A stretch of DNA of 64,000 bases, from contig NZ_AUDL01000008.1 in assembly GCF_000425445.1 (NCBI RefSeq), forward strand, positions 434,001 to 498,000. The letters are read 5' to 3'. Under the pieces are notes generated by a model that ran no database searches, was not told where the DNA came from, and saw nothing but the letters and a program-made list of their open reading frames with translations. Origin of the DNA: Flavobacterium denitrificans DSM 15936. Its GTDB lineage: Bacteria; Bacteroidota; Bacteroidia; Flavobacteriales; Flavobacteriaceae. A program made the position numbers and the translations under genes. Positions 8,997-18,808 of this stretch are shown here, in pieces. The first letter of the stretch is position 1, and each line of letters starts with the position of its first letter.

Positions 8997-9488
8997 TTAT
9001 TCAGAAGCTTCAGTAGTCGTTTCTGATTCAGCAGCTGGAGCTTCAGGAGCAGTTCCTTCAGCTTTTTTAGCTTTACCCCCACGACGGCTTTTAGCTTTTT
9101 TAACTTCTTTTTTACCTCCGTTGTAAAGTTCATTGAAATCAACAAGTTCGATCATCGCCATATCAGCGTTATCTCCCAAACGATTTCCAACTTTAATGAT
9201 ACGAGTGTATCCACCTGGACGGTCACCAACTTTAGCAGCTACATCTCTGAACAAGTCAGTTACAGCATATTTGCTACGCAAGTAAGCAAAAACAATACGA
9301 CGGTTGTGAGTCGTATCTTCTTTTGATTTTGTGATTAAAGGCTCAACAAATTGTTTAAGCGCTTTAGCTTTAGCAACAGTAGTGTTAATACGTTTGTGCT
9401 CGATAAGAGAACAAGCCATATTAGCCAACATAGCTTTTCTATGTCCAGTCTGTCTGCTTAAGTGGTTGAATTTTTTTCCGTGTCTCAT
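8997..9488 (-). CDS. rplQ: 50S ribosomal protein L17 (bL17) with charged C-terminal tail
   Basis: A 163-residue bL17. The conserved core (residues 1-115) begins [20 protein letters not shown] and includes the [10 protein letters not shown] and [10 protein letters not shown] blocks. Beyond it is a Lys/Arg segment ([17 protein letters not shown]) and then an Ala/Glu/Thr tail to the stop, about 40 residues more than the E. coli protein. Such tails are common in Bacteroidota L17. It is the last gene of the ribosomal operon, after rpoA as in most bacteria. Confidence 0.97.
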   Translation of the reverse strand: MRHGKKFNHLSRQTGHRKAMLANMACSLIEHKRINTTVAKAKALKQFVEPLITKSKEDTTHNRRIVFAYLRSKYAVTDLFRDVAAKVGDRPGGYTRIIKVGNRLGDNADMAMIELVDFNELYNGGKKEVKKAKSRRGGKAKKAEGTAPEAPAAESETTTEASE

Positions 9489-9550
9489 GACGTGTTTTTT
9501 TTATCTTCATCTTGCTACAATCCAGTATGGAGAGCAAAATATGAAGTAAA

Positions 9551-10543
9551 TTATTCTTTATCTAATTTGTATTTAGCTAAATCCATTCCGAAAGTTAAAT
9601 TCTTCACTGCAACAAGCTCATCAAGTTCAGTTAAAGATTTTTTACCAAAATTACGGAATTTCATTAGGTCATTTTTATTGAACGATACTAAATCACCAAG
9701 TGTATCAACTTCAGCCGCTTTCAAGCAATTTAATGCTCTCACAGATAAATCCATATCAACAAGCTTAGTTTTAAGCAATTGTCTCATATGCAATGACTCT
9801 TCATCATACGATTCTGTTTGTGCAATTTCGTCAGCCTCAAGTGTAATTCTTTCGTCAGAAAACAACATGAAATGATGAATTAAAACTTTAGCAGCTTCAG
9901 TAAGAGCATCTTTTGGATTAATAGATCCATCAGTTTTGATTTCGAAAACTAATTTTTCGTAATCTGTTTTTTGCTCTACACGGAAGTTTTCGATTGCATA
10001 TTTTACATTTTTTACCGGAGTAAAAATAGAATCTGTAAAAATCGTTCCAATTGCAGCATTCTGTTTTTTGTTCTCTTCAGCAGGCACGTATCCTCTACCT
10101 TTTTCGATTGTTAAATCGAAGTTCAATTTGATTTTTGAATCTAAATTACAGATTACAAGGTCTGGATTCAGAACTTGGAAACCTGAAATAAATTTTTGAA
10201 AATCACCTGCTGTTAATTGATCTTTACCAGAAACAGAAATTGTAACTGCTTCATTATCGATATCTTCAATTTGACGTTTGAAACGTACTTGTTTTAGATT
10301 AAGGATAATTTCGGTAACATCTTCAACAACACCTGAAATAGTAGAAAACTCATGATCTACACCTTCGATACGAACAGATGTAATTGCATAACCTTCTAAT
10401 GCTGAAAGCAAAACTCTTCTAAGTGCATTACCAACTGTCAATCCGTAACCAGGTTCTAAAGGTCTAAATTCGAATTTACCTTCAAAATCGGTTGAATCGA
10501 TCATGATAACTTTATCGGGCTTTTGAAAATTAAATATTGCCAT
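9551..10543 (-). CDS. rpoA: RNA polymerase subunit alpha
   Basis: A 330-residue alpha subunit. The N-terminal dimerisation domain (1-235) includes [26 protein letters not shown], the RNA-polymerase assembly signature. The C-terminal domain (about 255-320, [20 protein letters not shown] and [14 protein letters not shown]) contacts DNA upstream elements and activators. It is encoded between rpsD and rplQ in the conserved alpha-operon order, 21 bp after rpsD. Confidence 0.98.
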   Translation of the reverse strand: MAIFNFQKPDKVIMIDSTDFEGKFEFRPLEPGYGLTVGNALRRVLLSALEGYAITSVRIEGVDHEFSTISGVVEDVTEIILNLKQVRFKRQIEDIDNEAVTISVSGKDQLTAGDFQKFISGFQVLNPDLVICNLDSKIKLNFDLTIEKGRGYVPAEENKKQNAAIGTIFTDSIFTPVKNVKYAIENFRVEQKTDYEKLVFEIKTDGSINPKDALTEAAKVLIHHFMLFSDERITLEADEIAQTESYDEESLHMRQLLKTKLVDMDLSVRALNCLKAAEVDTLGDLVSFNKNDLMKFRNFGKKSLTELDELVAVKNLTFGMDLAKYKLDKE

Positions 10544-10564
10544 AAATTTCGACTAAGTCAATTA

Positions 10565-11170
10565 TTATTTGTTGTACAACTCTACGATTAATTGTTCTTT
10601 AATGTTTTCAGGAATTTGAAGTCTCGCAGGTACAGAAACGAAAGTTCCTTCTTTAAGATCATTGTTCCAAGTAATCCATTCATAAACATGACTTGAATTT
10701 GATAAAGAACGTTCGATAGCTTCTAAAGATTTAGATTTTTCACGAACTGCAACTTTATCACCAGGCTTAAGGTGGTAAGAAGGAATATTTACAACCTCTC
10801 CATTTACAGTAATGTGTCTGTGAGAAACGATTTGACGCGCACCTCTTCTAGATGGAGCAATTCCCATTCTAAAAACAACATTATCTAATCTTGCTTCGCA
10901 TAATTGTAATAAAACTTCACCAGTAACTCCTTTAGTAGCTGATGCTTTTTCGAATAAATTTCTGAATTGTTTTTCTAAAATTCCGTAAGAATATTTAGCT
11001 TTTTGCTTTTCCATTAACTGAACAGCATACTCAGATTTTTTTCCTCTTTTTTTAGCCATCCCGTGTTGTCCAGGTGGGTAATTTCTTTTTTCGAAAGATT
11101 TATCATCTCCGAAGATTGCCTCGCCAAATTTACGAGCGATTTTGGTTTTAGGACCAGTATATCTTGCCAT
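10565..11170 (-). CDS. rpsD: 30S ribosomal protein S4 (uS4)
   Basis: A 201-residue uS4, an early 16S rRNA binder and in enterics the translational repressor of the alpha operon. It starts [21 protein letters not shown] and carries the S4 RNA-binding domain at about 95-160 ([34 protein letters not shown]). The four N-terminal zinc-binding Cys found in some bacterial S4 are absent. A 92-bp gap separates it from rpsK, longer than most gaps in this operon. Confidence 0.98.
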
Positions 11171-11262
11171 TTTAAAAAAAATTTTAAGGTAGAAATTATG
11201 AATTCAGGTCTAATCCTTCGATAATCTATGTTCTACCTTGTTTATACTATAAAAATAAAAAA

Positions 11263-11646
11263 TTAAACTCTACGTCTTTTTGGAGGACGACATCCGTTGT
11301 GTGGCATTGGAGTAACATCAATAATTTCAGTAACTTCAATTCCACCGTTATGAATAGAACGGATAGCAGACTCGCGTCCGTTACCTGGTCCTTTTACATA
11401 AACTTTCACTTTTTTAAGTCCTGCCTCAAGTGCTACTTTAGCGCAATCTTCTGCTGCCATTTGAGCTGCATAAGGAGTGTTCTTTTTAGAACCTCTGAAA
11501 CCCATTTTACCAGCTGAAGACCAAGAGATAACTTCACCTTTCTTATTAGTCAAAGAAATAATAATGTTATTAAAAGTGGCAGAAATATGAGCCTCACCCG
11601 TTGATTCAACGATAACTTTACGTTTTTTTGCAGTTGCTTTAGCCAT
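11263..11646 (-). CDS. rpsK: 30S ribosomal protein S11 (uS11)
   Basis: A 127-residue uS11 of the small-subunit platform. Recognised from [32 protein letters not shown] and the basic C-terminus [14 protein letters not shown]. It follows rpsM after 8 bp. Confidence 0.98.
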   Translation of the reverse strand: MAKATAKKRKVIVESTGEAHISATFNNIIISLTNKKGEVISWSSAGKMGFRGSKKNTPYAAQMAAEDCAKVALEAGLKKVKVYVKGPGNGRESAIRSIHNGGIEVTEIIDVTPMPHNGCRPPKRRRV

Positions 11647-11654
11647 ATTACTTA

Positions 11655-12029
11655 TTATTTAGTTGCTTTTTTCTTGTTAGCAACAGTTTTTCTTTTACCT
11701 TTTCTTGTTCTTGAGTTGTTTTTAGTTCTTTGCCCTCTTAATGGAAGACCAGATCTATGACGAATTCCTCTGTAACATCCAATATCCATTAAACGTTTAA
11801 TGTTTAAAGAAATTTCAGAACGCAATTCTCCTTCAATTTTGTAAAATGAAACCGCATCACGAATTGCTCCGATCTCGTCATCATTCCAATCTTGAACTTT
11901 TTTATCTTGGCTTACTTGAGCTTTTTCTAAAATCTCAATAGCTCTACTTTTTCCTAATCCGAAGATATAGGTAAGTGCGATAACACCTCTTTTGTTTTTT
12001 GGGATATCTACCCCTGCTATTCTTGCCAT
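11655..12029 (-). CDS. rpsM: 30S ribosomal protein S13 (uS13)
   Basis: A 124-residue uS13 of the 30S head that contacts P-site tRNA and the 50S subunit. It opens [20 protein letters not shown], has the helix-two-turn-helix IFGLGKSRA segment, and ends in the basic tail [19 protein letters not shown]. It follows rpmJ with a 2-bp gap. Confidence 0.98.
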   Translation of the reverse strand: MARIAGVDIPKNKRGVIALTYIFGLGKSRAIEILEKAQVSQDKKVQDWNDDEIGAIRDAVSFYKIEGELRSEISLNIKRLMDIGCYRGIRHRSGLPLRGQRTKNNSRTRKGKRKTVANKKKATK

Positions 12030-12031
12030 AA

Positions 12032-12148
12032 TTATCCTTGTCTTTGTTTAAATCTAGGATTCTTTTTGTTTATTACGTACAGTCTCCCTTTTCTACGCAC
12101 GATAATGCACTCGGCACTTCTCTTTTTTACTGATGCTCTAACTTTCAT
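12032..12148 (-). CDS. rpmJ: 50S ribosomal protein L36 (bL36), zinc-free form
   Basis: A 38-residue protein between infA and rpsM, read directly from the minus strand: [20 protein letters not shown] followed by [18 protein letters not shown] and TAA. Sequence and position identify bL36. The usual zinc ribbon needs three Cys and one His; here only one Cys remains (in SAEC), so this is the Cys-minus form that does not bind zinc. The 2-bp gap to rpsM and 12-bp gap to infA show co-transcription. Confidence 0.95.
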
Positions 12149-12160
12149 AGTGAATATCCT

Positions 12161-12376
12161 TTAATATCGATAAGTAATTCTTGCTTTTGACAAATCATAA
12201 GGGCTCATTTCTAACTTCACTTTATCACCAGGTAATAATTTGATGTAATGCATTCGCATTTTACCAGAAATATGAGCAATTACAATATGTCCATTTTCTA
12301 ACTCTACACGGAACATCGCATTTGACAATGCTTCGATGATTGATCCGTCTTGTTCTATTGCTGATTGTTTTGCCAT
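12161..12376 (-). CDS. infA: Translation initiation factor IF-1
   Basis: A 71-residue single OB-fold protein that occupies the 30S A site during initiation. It has the standard blocks [40 protein letters not shown] and [10 protein letters not shown]. It lies between secY and rpmJ, the usual place in Bacteroidota and many other phyla. Confidence 0.98.
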   Translation of the reverse strand: MAKQSAIEQDGSIIEALSNAMFRVELENGHIVIAHISGKMRMHYIKLLPGDKVKLEMSPYDLSKARITYRY

Positions 12377-12384
12377 AAATAATA

Positions 12385-13731
12385 CTAAGCTACCGCTTTT
12401 CTATTTTTACCAGTCTTCATTAAACCATCATAATGCTTGTTTAACAAGTATGAATTGATTTGTTGAATAGTATCTATTGCAACTCCAACCATAATTATTA
12501 ATGAGGTACCTCCAAAAAACATTGCCCAAGATTGTTGTACATCCATAATACTTACAACAATAGCTGGGAACACAGCAATCAAAGCAAGGAATAAAGATCC
12601 TGGGAAAGTTATTAAAGACATCACTTTATCAAGAAAATCCGAAGTTTCAGCTCCTGGGCGAACACCCGGAATAAAACCACCGCTTCTTTTTAAATCATCA
12701 GCCATTTTGTTAGTAGGAACAGTTATTGCAGTATAGAAAAATGTAAATACAATAATTAAAGTTGCAAATACAAAATTATACCAAAAACCGAACATATCAC
12801 TAAATGCACCAACAATAGATTGTGATGTATCTGATTTAGATAATCCAGCTACAGCCGCAGGTATAAACATAATTGCCTGAGCAAAAATGATTGGCATAAC
12901 CCCAGAAGCATTAAGCTTAAGTGGAATCCATTGTCTATTACCACCTGCTAAATCTTGCTCGTAGTCACCAGTTGTAGTACGACGAGCGTATTGAACTGGA
13001 ATTCTACGCACTGCCATAGTAAGCAATACACAAGAAATAATTACTAATAACCATACAATAATTTCAATGGCCATTAACATTAAGCCTCCAGTATTGTTTG
13101 TAACTACAGACTTAAATTCTTGCATAAAAGCTTGTGGTAAACGAGCTAAAATACCAACCATAATCAATAATGAAATTCCATTTCCAATACCTTTATCAGT
13201 AATTTTTTCACCTAGCCACATAGCAAAAATTGTACCAGTAACTAAAATGATTACAGACGAGAATAAAAATTCAGGCGAATTAAAGCCTAGTAGAAAAGCA
13301 CTACCAGGCAATGTTCTGTATAAATTGTAGATATAAGTTGGACCTTGAACCAATGTAATAGCAATAGTTAACCAACGTGTAATTTGATTAATCTTTTTTC
13401 TACCACTCTCTCCATCATTTTGAAGTTTTTGCAAATAAGGAATAGCTATTCCCATTAACTGAACAACAATAGATGCAGAAATATAAGGCATAATTCCTAA
13501 AGCAAAAACTGATGCTTTAGAAAAAGCACCTCCTGTAAACATGTCTAGGACAGACCCTAAACCTTGTTTAGTTTGTCCCGCTAAACCTGTTAATTGAGTT
13601 GCATCAACTCCAGGAAGAGTAACGTGTGCTCCAAAACGATATACTAAAAGCAATCCTAAAGTAATTAGAATTCTATTCTTTAGTTCTTCGATTTTCCAAA
13701 CATTGCTAATTGATTCAATAAATTTCTTCAT
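12385..13731 (-). CDS. secY: Preprotein translocase subunit SecY
   Basis: A 448-residue, ten-helix channel of the Sec translocon, through which the many exported proteins of this window must pass. Recognised from [11 protein letters not shown], the signature [15 protein letters not shown] (second helix), the cytoplasmic [25 protein letters not shown] loop and [16 protein letters not shown]. It follows rplO by 12 bp in the spc order. Confidence 0.98.
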   Translation of the reverse strand: MKKFIESISNVWKIEELKNRILITLGLLLVYRFGAHVTLPGVDATQLTGLAGQTKQGLGSVLDMFTGGAFSKASVFALGIMPYISASIVVQLMGIAIPYLQKLQNDGESGRKKINQITRWLTIAITLVQGPTYIYNLYRTLPGSAFLLGFNSPEFLFSSVIILVTGTIFAMWLGEKITDKGIGNGISLLIMVGILARLPQAFMQEFKSVVTNNTGGLMLMAIEIIVWLLVIISCVLLTMAVRRIPVQYARRTTTGDYEQDLAGGNRQWIPLKLNASGVMPIIFAQAIMFIPAAVAGLSKSDTSQSIVGAFSDMFGFWYNFVFATLIIVFTFFYTAITVPTNKMADDLKRSGGFIPGVRPGAETSDFLDKVMSLITFPGSLFLALIAVFPAIVVSIMDVQQSWAMFFGGTSLIIMVGVAIDTIQQINSYLLNKHYDGLMKTGKNRKAVA

Positions 13732-13743
13732 ACAATAGAAAAA

Positions 13744-14196
13744 TTATATTGTTACAGCCTCTCCACCAGCAGCTTCGATAGCGGCTTTTGCAGTAGCAGT
13801 AAATTTGTGAGCAGTTACTTTTAATTTTGCTTTCAATTCTCCTCTTCCTAAAATCTTAACGATTTCATTCTTAGAAGCTAGACGGTTCGCCACGAAATCT
13901 GTCATAGAAACAGAATCAGTAATCACACCTTTGTCTACTAATAATTGAAGCGTATCTAAATTAACACCTTCGTATTCTTTACGATTGATGTTTGTGAAAC
14001 CAAACTTAGGCACACGTCTTTGAAGCGGCATTTGCCCTCCTTCAAAACCAATCTTTTTAGAGTAACCAGAACGAGATTTTGCTCCTTTGTGACCTCTTGC
14101 AGCAGTGCCACCTTTTCCAGAACCTTCTCCTCTACCTAATCTTTTATTTTGATTGTGCGTTGATCCTTCAGCTGGTTGTAAGTTACTTAAATTCAT
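13744..14196 (-). CDS. rplO: 50S ribosomal protein L15 (uL15)
   Basis: A 150-residue uL15. The Gly/Arg/Lys-rich N-terminal extension that threads into 23S rRNA is evident (RLGRGEGSGKGGTAARGHKG), followed by the globular domain with GGQMPLQRRVPKFGF. It lies between rpmD and secY. Confidence 0.98.
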   Translation of the reverse strand: MNLSNLQPAEGSTHNQNKRLGRGEGSGKGGTAARGHKGAKSRSGYSKKIGFEGGQMPLQRRVPKFGFTNINRKEYEGVNLDTLQLLVDKGVITDSVSMTDFVANRLASKNEIVKILGRGELKAKLKVTAHKFTATAKAAIEAAGGEAVTI

Positions 14197-14207
14197 AACA
14201 GTATTTG

Positions 14208-14390
14208 TTATTTAGCTTCTTCTACAGAAACTAAGTGTTTAACTTTGTTTATCATACCAAGGATAGCAGGATTTGAATCATGCTCCACAACTTGTCCAAT
14301 TTTACGTAGACCTAAAGCCTCCAAACCTCTCTTTTGAGAAAGAGGGCAGTTGATTTTGCTTCTTACTTGTTTTACTAATAATTTAGCCAT
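14208..14390 (-). CDS. rpmD: 50S ribosomal protein L30 (uL30)
   Basis: A 60-residue uL30 with the normal short bacterial length: [28 protein letters not shown], and the [14 protein letters not shown]-terminus. It lies between rpsE and rplO, 11-12 bp from each. Confidence 0.97.
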   Translation of the reverse strand: MAKLLVKQVRSKINCPLSQKRGLEALGLRKIGQVVEHDSNPAILGMINKVKHLVSVEEAK

Positions 14391-14402
14391 AATTTCCTTG
14401 AA

Positions 14403-14924
14403 TTAACCTTTAAAAACTTTTTCTAAAGAAACACCTCTTTGTTTTGCAACAGTGTGAGCGCTTCTCATTTGTAATAAAGCATCAAAAGTTGCTTTCACTA
14501 CGTTGTGAGGATTAGATGATCCTTGAGATTTAGACAATACGTCGTGAATACCCACTGATTCAAGAACTGAACGAACAGCTCCACCAGCAATAACTCCCGT
14601 ACCATGAGAAGCAGGAATTAAGAATACACGTGCACCACCAAATTTACCTTTTTGTTCGTGAGGAACTGATTGACCATTCAAAGGAATTCTCACCAAGTTT
14701 TTCTTAGCATCTTCTACAGCTTTCGCAATTGCTTCAGAAACGTCTTTAGATTTTCCTAATCCGTGACCAACTACTCCATTTTCATCACCTACAACTACAA
14801 TAGCAGAAAAACCGAAAGCTCTACCTCCTTTTGTAACTTTAGTAACACGATTAACACTAACTAGACGATCTTTAAGTTCAAGACCACTAGGTTTTACCAA
14901 TTCTACATTTTTGTATTTAGACAT
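14403..14924 (-). CDS. rpsE: 30S ribosomal protein S5 (uS5)
   Basis: A 173-residue uS5. The dsRNA-binding-like N-terminal domain ([25 protein letters not shown]) and the C-terminal domain ([36 protein letters not shown]) are both intact. Residues here influence decoding fidelity and spectinomycin response. It follows rplR by 6 bp. Confidence 0.98.
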
Positions 14925-14930
14925 AATATA

Positions 14931-15281
14931 TTAGAATTTAAGTCCAGCGGCTCTTGCGCCTTCTGCTAATGATTTAATACGACCGTGATATAAATATCCA
15001 CCTCTATCGAAAGTGATAGTATCTATCCCAGCTTTTAACGCTTTCTCTGCAACTAATTTTCCAACAGCAGCAGCGATTTCAACGTTAGTACCTTTTCCTA
15101 TTTCTTTTTCTCTTGAAGATGCAGCTAATATAGTAACTCCATTTACATCATCAATAATTTGAGCGTAAATTTCTTTATTACTTCTAAAAACAGAAAGTCT
15201 AGGTCTTGCAGCAGTACCACTAACCGATTTTCTAATTCTGAATTTAATTCTCTGTCTTCTTTCAGATTTTGTTAATGACAT
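14931..15281 (-). CDS. rplR: 50S ribosomal protein L18 (uL18)
   Basis: A 116-residue uL18 that binds 5S rRNA with L5. The sequence starts with a basic stretch ([20 protein letters not shown]), continues [20 protein letters not shown] and ends [24 protein letters not shown]. Standard spc-operon position. Confidence 0.98.
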   Translation of the reverse strand: MSLTKSERRQRIKFRIRKSVSGTAARPRLSVFRSNKEIYAQIIDDVNGVTILAASSREKEIGKGTNVEIAAAVGKLVAEKALKAGIDTITFDRGGYLYHGRIKSLAEGARAAGLKF

Positions 15282-15292
15282 AATCTTATATT

Positions 15293-15835
15293 TTAAGCTG
15301 ATTTACCTGCTTTTCTTCTTAATACTTCACCCACAAATTTAACACCTTTTCCTTTATATGGCTCAGGCTTACGGAAACCTCTGATTTTCGCAGCCACTTG
15401 ACCTAAAAGTTGTTTATCAAATGATGTTAATTTTACGATAGGGTTCTTACCTTTTTCAGATATTGTTTCTAGAGATACTTCTGGAGCAATTTCTAAAACA
15501 ATATTGTGAGAATATCCAAGAGCTAAATCTAATTTTTGACCTTGGTTTGAAGCTCTATAACCAACTCCAACTAATTCTAGTTCTTTTGTGAAACCTTCAG
15601 ATACACCAACAACCATATTACTGATCAAAGATCTGAATAATCCGTGTTTTGCTCTATGGTCTTTATGATCAGACGATCTTTCTACTAAAACTTGATCGCC
15701 TTCAACAGTTACATTTACGTCCGAAAACTCCTGAACTAGTTGACCTTTTTTTCCTTTTACCGTAATAATACCGTCTTTAACTTCAACAGTTACACCAGCA
15801 GGGATTACAATTGGGCTTTTACCTATTCTTGACAT
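15293..15835 (-). CDS. rplF: 50S ribosomal protein L6 (uL6)
   Basis: A 180-residue uL6 made of two related domains. It opens [20 protein letters not shown] and ends with the signature [20 protein letters not shown] that contacts the sarcin-ricin loop region. It lies between rpsH and rplR. Confidence 0.98.
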   Translation of the reverse strand: MSRIGKSPIVIPAGVTVEVKDGIITVKGKKGQLVQEFSDVNVTVEGDQVLVERSSDHKDHRAKHGLFRSLISNMVVGVSEGFTKELELVGVGYRASNQGQKLDLALGYSHNIVLEIAPEVSLETISEKGKNPIVKLTSFDKQLLGQVAAKIRGFRKPEPYKGKGVKFVGEVLRRKAGKSA

Positions 15836-15853
15836 CTTATCTAGTGTTTAAAA

Positions 15854-16252
15854 TTAGTATACGTAACAAATTACTTCACCACCTACATTTAATTGCTTAG
15901 CTTGTTTTCCAGTCATCAACCCTTTTGATGTAGAAACAATAGCAATTCCTAATCCGTTAAGGATTCTAGGTAATTTGGCAGCACCTGCGTACTTACGTAA
16001 ACCAGGTTTACTAATTCTTTGGATATCTTTGATTACAGGCTCTTTAGTATCTTTATCATACTTCAAAGCAATTTTGATAGAACCTTGTACAGTGTTCTGC
16101 TCAAATTTGTAACTTAAGATGTAACCTTGATCGAATAAGATCTTAGTTATCTCTTTTTTAAGATTAGATGCTGGAATTTCAACAACTTTGTGGTTTGCAG
16201 CCACGGCGTTACGAACTCTAGTCAAATAATCTGCAATAGGATCTGTATACAT
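15854..16252 (-). CDS. rpsH: 30S ribosomal protein S8 (uS8)
   Basis: A 132-residue uS8, which binds helix 21 of 16S rRNA and in E. coli also represses the spc operon by binding its mRNA. The ATG at 16252 (MYTDPIADYLTRVRNAVAAN) matches the family N-terminus. The frame is open 12 codons further upstream, but that stretch overlaps a strong hairpin and is leader. The C-terminal signature STSKGLMTGKQAKQ is present. Unlike its neighbours it is preceded by a 105-bp gap that contains a promoter and a hairpin. Confidence 0.97.
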   Translation of the reverse strand: MYTDPIADYLTRVRNAVAANHKVVEIPASNLKKEITKILFDQGYILSYKFEQNTVQGSIKIALKYDKDTKEPVIKDIQRISKPGLRKYAGAAKLPRILNGLGIAIVSTSKGLMTGKQAKQLNVGGEVICYVY

Positions 16253-16276
16253 ATGTATTTGATTGCGATTATGGTT

Positions 16277-16300
16277 TTCGGGAAACACTCGTTTCCCGAA
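16277..16300 (-). promoter_or_regulatory. Strong hairpin in the rpsH leader
   Basis: A perfect 10-bp stem, TTCGGGAAAC (16277-16286) with GTTTCCCGAA (16291-16300), closes a 4-nt loop. It lies 25 nt upstream of the rpsH start codon and downstream of the predicted internal promoter, so it would be in the 5' leader. There is no T-run after it, which argues against a terminator. A ribosomal-protein binding site or mRNA-stabilising element is a reasonable guess. Confidence 0.6.
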
Positions 16301-16333
16301 CCTTTAATCAATTAAAAATTATTTTTTGGTTTG

Positions 16334-16364
16334 CAAAAGTAATAACTTATTGCGAGATTACCAA
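16334..16364 (-). promoter_or_regulatory. Internal promoter before rpsH
   Basis: Minus-strand -7 TACTTTTG (16334-16341) and -33 TTG (16362-16364) have a 20-nt spacer, identical in layout and -7 sequence to the rplC promoter. The -33 box overlaps the last codons of rpsN. It would let rpsH and the genes after it be transcribed separately from the upstream half of the operon. Confidence 0.6.
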
Positions 16365-16627
16365 GAAGCCTTTTTAACTCCTGGAATTAATCCATTGTTA
16401 GCCATTTCACGGAAAGTTACACGTGAAATACCGAATTGACGGATATAACCTCTAGGTCTACCTGTTAATTTACAACGATTATGTAAACGAACTGGTGAAG
16501 CATTTTTTGGTAATCTTTGTAAACCTTCATAGTCTCCAGCTTCCAACAAAGCTTTTCTCTTTTCAGCATACTTAGCTACCGTTTTCTCTCTTTTCACCTC
16601 GCGGGCTTTCATTGATTCTTTAGCCAT
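16358..16627 (-). CDS. rpsN: 30S ribosomal protein S14 (uS14), long zinc-free form
   Basis: An 89-residue uS14 of the long class. The zinc-binding CxxC pairs of the short class are missing; only a single Cys ([13 protein letters not shown]) remains. The conserved [17 protein letters not shown] and the C-terminal GVKKASW are present. It follows rplE by 3 bp. Confidence 0.97.
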
Positions 16628-16630
16628 GTC

Positions 16631-17182
16631 TTAATTCTTTTTAAAAGGTAATCCTAATTCAGCCAATAATGACTTTGCTTCCTTGTCTGTTTTTGCAGTA
16701 GTAACAAAAGTAATATCCATTCCTGAAATTTTGTTTACTTTGTCAATATCAATTTCTGGGAAAATGATTTGCTCCAAAACTCCAAGGTTATAGTTACCTC
16801 TTCCGTCGAAACCAGTAGATTTAATACCACCAAAATCTCTAACACGTGGTAAAGCAGAAGTAATAAGTCTATCTAAAAACTCATACATTCTTTCTCCACG
16901 CAAAGTAACTTTTGCTCCAATAGGCATTCCTTTTCTCAATTTGAAAGACGCAACGTCTTTCTTAGAGATTGTAGAAACTGCTTTTTGTCCAGTGATCTTT
17001 GTCAACTCATCAACAGCATAGTCAATAAGTTTTTTATCAGATACAGCTGCACCAACTCCACGGCTCAAAACGATTTTTTCAAGTTTAGGAACTTGCATTA
17101 CGTTTGTATATCCGAACTCTTCTTTAAGAGCAGAGATTACTCTACTCTTATATTCTTCTTTTAGTCTAGGTGTATATGCCAT
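16631..17182 (-). CDS. rplE: 50S ribosomal protein L5 (uL5)
   Basis: A 183-residue uL5, a 5S rRNA-binding protein that touches the P-site tRNA. Family blocks: [44 protein letters not shown] and the [21 protein letters not shown]-terminal segment. It starts 2 bp after rplX. Confidence 0.98.
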   Translation of the reverse strand: MAYTPRLKEEYKSRVISALKEEFGYTNVMQVPKLEKIVLSRGVGAAVSDKKLIDYAVDELTKITGQKAVSTISKKDVASFKLRKGMPIGAKVTLRGERMYEFLDRLITSALPRVRDFGGIKSTGFDGRGNYNLGVLEQIIFPEIDIDKVNKISGMDITFVTTAKTDKEAKSLLAELGLPFKKN

Positions 17183-17184
17183 TA

Positions 17185-17499
17185 CTATAGTACTTGATTA
17201 GATTTTTTTGAAAATCTTACTTTCTTATCTCCTTCTACTCTAATACCTACTCTAGTTGTTTCCTTAGTTTTAGGATCAATTAAAGCAATGTTAGAAATTT
17301 GAATAGAAGCTTCTTTCTTAACGATACCACCTTGAGGGTTTTTAGCACTTGGTTTAGTATGTTTAGAAACCATGTTTACACCTTCAACGATCGCTTTGTT
17401 TTTTTCACGGTAAACACGTAAAACTTTACCTTCAGCACCTTTATGGTCTCCAGCAATAACTCTTACGATATCTCCTGATTTTATTTTTAGCTTTATCAT
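17185..17499 (-). CDS. rplX: 50S ribosomal protein L24 (uL24)
   Basis: A 104-residue uL24, an assembly initiator for the 50S subunit. The KOW motif is clear ([21 protein letters not shown]), followed by [21 protein letters not shown]. It lies between rplN and rplE. Confidence 0.97.
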   Translation of the reverse strand: MIKLKIKSGDIVRVIAGDHKGAEGKVLRVYREKNKAIVEGVNMVSKHTKPSAKNPQGGIVKKEASIQISNIALIDPKTKETTRVGIRVEGDKKVRFSKKSNQVL

Positions 17500-17510
17500 C
17501 TTAAAACGAA

Positions 17511-17879
17511 TTAAAGCACTTCTGGTGCTAATGATACAATTTTCATGAATTGTTTTTCACGAAGTTCTCTTGCTACCGGACCAAAAACACGAGTTCCTCT
17601 CATTTCCCCTGCAGCATTCAAAAGAACGCATGCATTGTCATCGAAACGGATATAAGAACCATCAGCTCTTCTCACTTCTTTTTTAGTACGTACAACAACT
17701 GCAGTTGAAACAGCTCCTTTTTTCACGTTTCCGTTTGGAGTTGCATCTTTGATAGAAACTACAATTTTGTCACCAACAGAGGCATATCTTCTTTTAGTAC
17801 CTCCTAAAACACGAATAGTTAAAACTTCTTTAGCTCCCGTGTTATCTGCTACTTTTAGTCTTGATTCTTGTTGTACCAT
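17511..17879 (-). CDS. rplN: 50S ribosomal protein L14 (uL14)
   Basis: A 122-residue uL14 at the subunit interface. It begins [20 protein letters not shown] and has [15 protein letters not shown] and the signature [24 protein letters not shown]. Two bases separate it from rpsQ. Confidence 0.98.
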
Positions 17880-17881
17880 AA

Positions 17882-18142
17882 TTATTTAGCTCTTTCTAAG
17901 ATTTCAACTAATCTCCAACATTTTGTTTTACTTAAAGGACGCGTTTCGCTAATTCTTACAGTATCTCCAATGTTACAGTCGTTTTTTTCGTCGTGCGCAA
18001 CATATTTCTTAGTTTTTAACACGAACTTACCGTATAATGGGTGTTTTACTTTTCTTACTTCTGAAATAACGATAGATTTATCCATCTTATTTGAAGTAAC
18101 AACACCTATTCTTTCTTTTCTTAAATTTCTTTTTTCTTCCAT
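17882..18142 (-). CDS. rpsQ: 30S ribosomal protein S17 (uS17)
   Basis: An 86-residue uS17 OB-fold protein: [20 protein letters not shown], the [20 protein letters not shown] signature, and [19 protein letters not shown]. It lies between rpmC and rplN. Confidence 0.98.
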   Translation of the reverse strand: MEEKRNLRKERIGVVTSNKMDKSIVISEVRKVKHPLYGKFVLKTKKYVAHDEKNDCNIGDTVRISETRPLSKTKCWRLVEILERAK

Positions 18143-18159
18143 CTTTCAGCAGAATACAA

Positions 18160-18351
18160 TTATTGTAACTCTCTTTTAGTTAACTCAGTAGCCAATCTAG
18201 CAACTGTTCTTCTTACACTTCTAATTTGAAGTGGGTTTGCAATTGGAGAAATAGCATGAGCCATTTTCAGGTCAGCATATAGTTTCTTAGTTTGACTAAG
18301 CTTTTCTTGCAACTCCGCTGCAGAAAGATCTTTTATTTCTGATTGTTTCAT
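18160..18351 (-). CDS. rpmC: 50S ribosomal protein L29 (uL29)
   Basis: A 63-residue, two-helix uL29 close to the nascent-chain exit: MKQSEIKDLSAAELQEKLSQ, and the C-terminal helix IRSVRRTVARLATELTKR. It follows rplP by 12 bp. Confidence 0.97.
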   Translation of the reverse strand: MKQSEIKDLSAAELQEKLSQTKKLYADLKMAHAISPIANPLQIRSVRRTVARLATELTKRELQ

Positions 18352-18363
18352 AATAAATATAAA

Positions 18364-18789
18364 TTATGCTTCGAAATCTCTAGCAACGACGAACTTAGTT
18401 TTTACTGGAAGTTTTTGAGCTGCAAGACGCAAAGCCTCTTTTGCAACTGACAATGGAACCCCTCCAACTTCAAACATAATTCTTCCTGGTTTAACAACAG
18501 CAGCCCAATATTCAACTGCTCCTTTACCTTTACCCATACGTACTTCAAGAGGCTTCTTAGTGATAGGTTTGTCTGGGAAAATTTTGATCCATAATTGTCC
18601 CTCTCTTTTCATGTAACGAGTTGCAGCGATACGTGCAGCTTCGATTTGACGAGAAGTTAAGAACATTCCATCTTCATGTACAGATTTAATTCCAAACATT
18701 CCATTTGAAAGTTCATGCCCTCTTTGAGAGTTACCTTTCATTCTACCTTTTTGTACCTTACGGTATTTTGTTCTTTTAGGCTGTAACAT
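18364..18789 (-). CDS. rplP: 50S ribosomal protein L16 (uL16)
   Basis: A 141-residue uL16 near the A site. It starts [20 protein letters not shown], and contains [33 protein letters not shown] and [20 protein letters not shown] blocks. It lies between rpsC and rpmC. Confidence 0.98.
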   Translation of the reverse strand: MLQPKRTKYRKVQKGRMKGNSQRGHELSNGMFGIKSVHEDGMFLTSRQIEAARIAATRYMKREGQLWIKIFPDKPITKKPLEVRMGKGKGAVEYWAAVVKPGRIMFEVGGVPLSVAKEALRLAAQKLPVKTKFVVARDFEA

Positions 18790-18808
18790 TTTTCTTTAGT
18801 TTAAAAAT

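Noticed and set aside
9462..9875. Plus-strand 137-codon frame across the rplQ-rpoA gap.
   Set aside because: It is Ser/Phe-rich antisense of rpoA without any recognisable feature.
16253..16288. Longer version of rpsH starting at 16288.
   Set aside because: The extra 12 codons overlap a perfect hairpin and do not resemble uS8; MYTDPIADYL is the family start.
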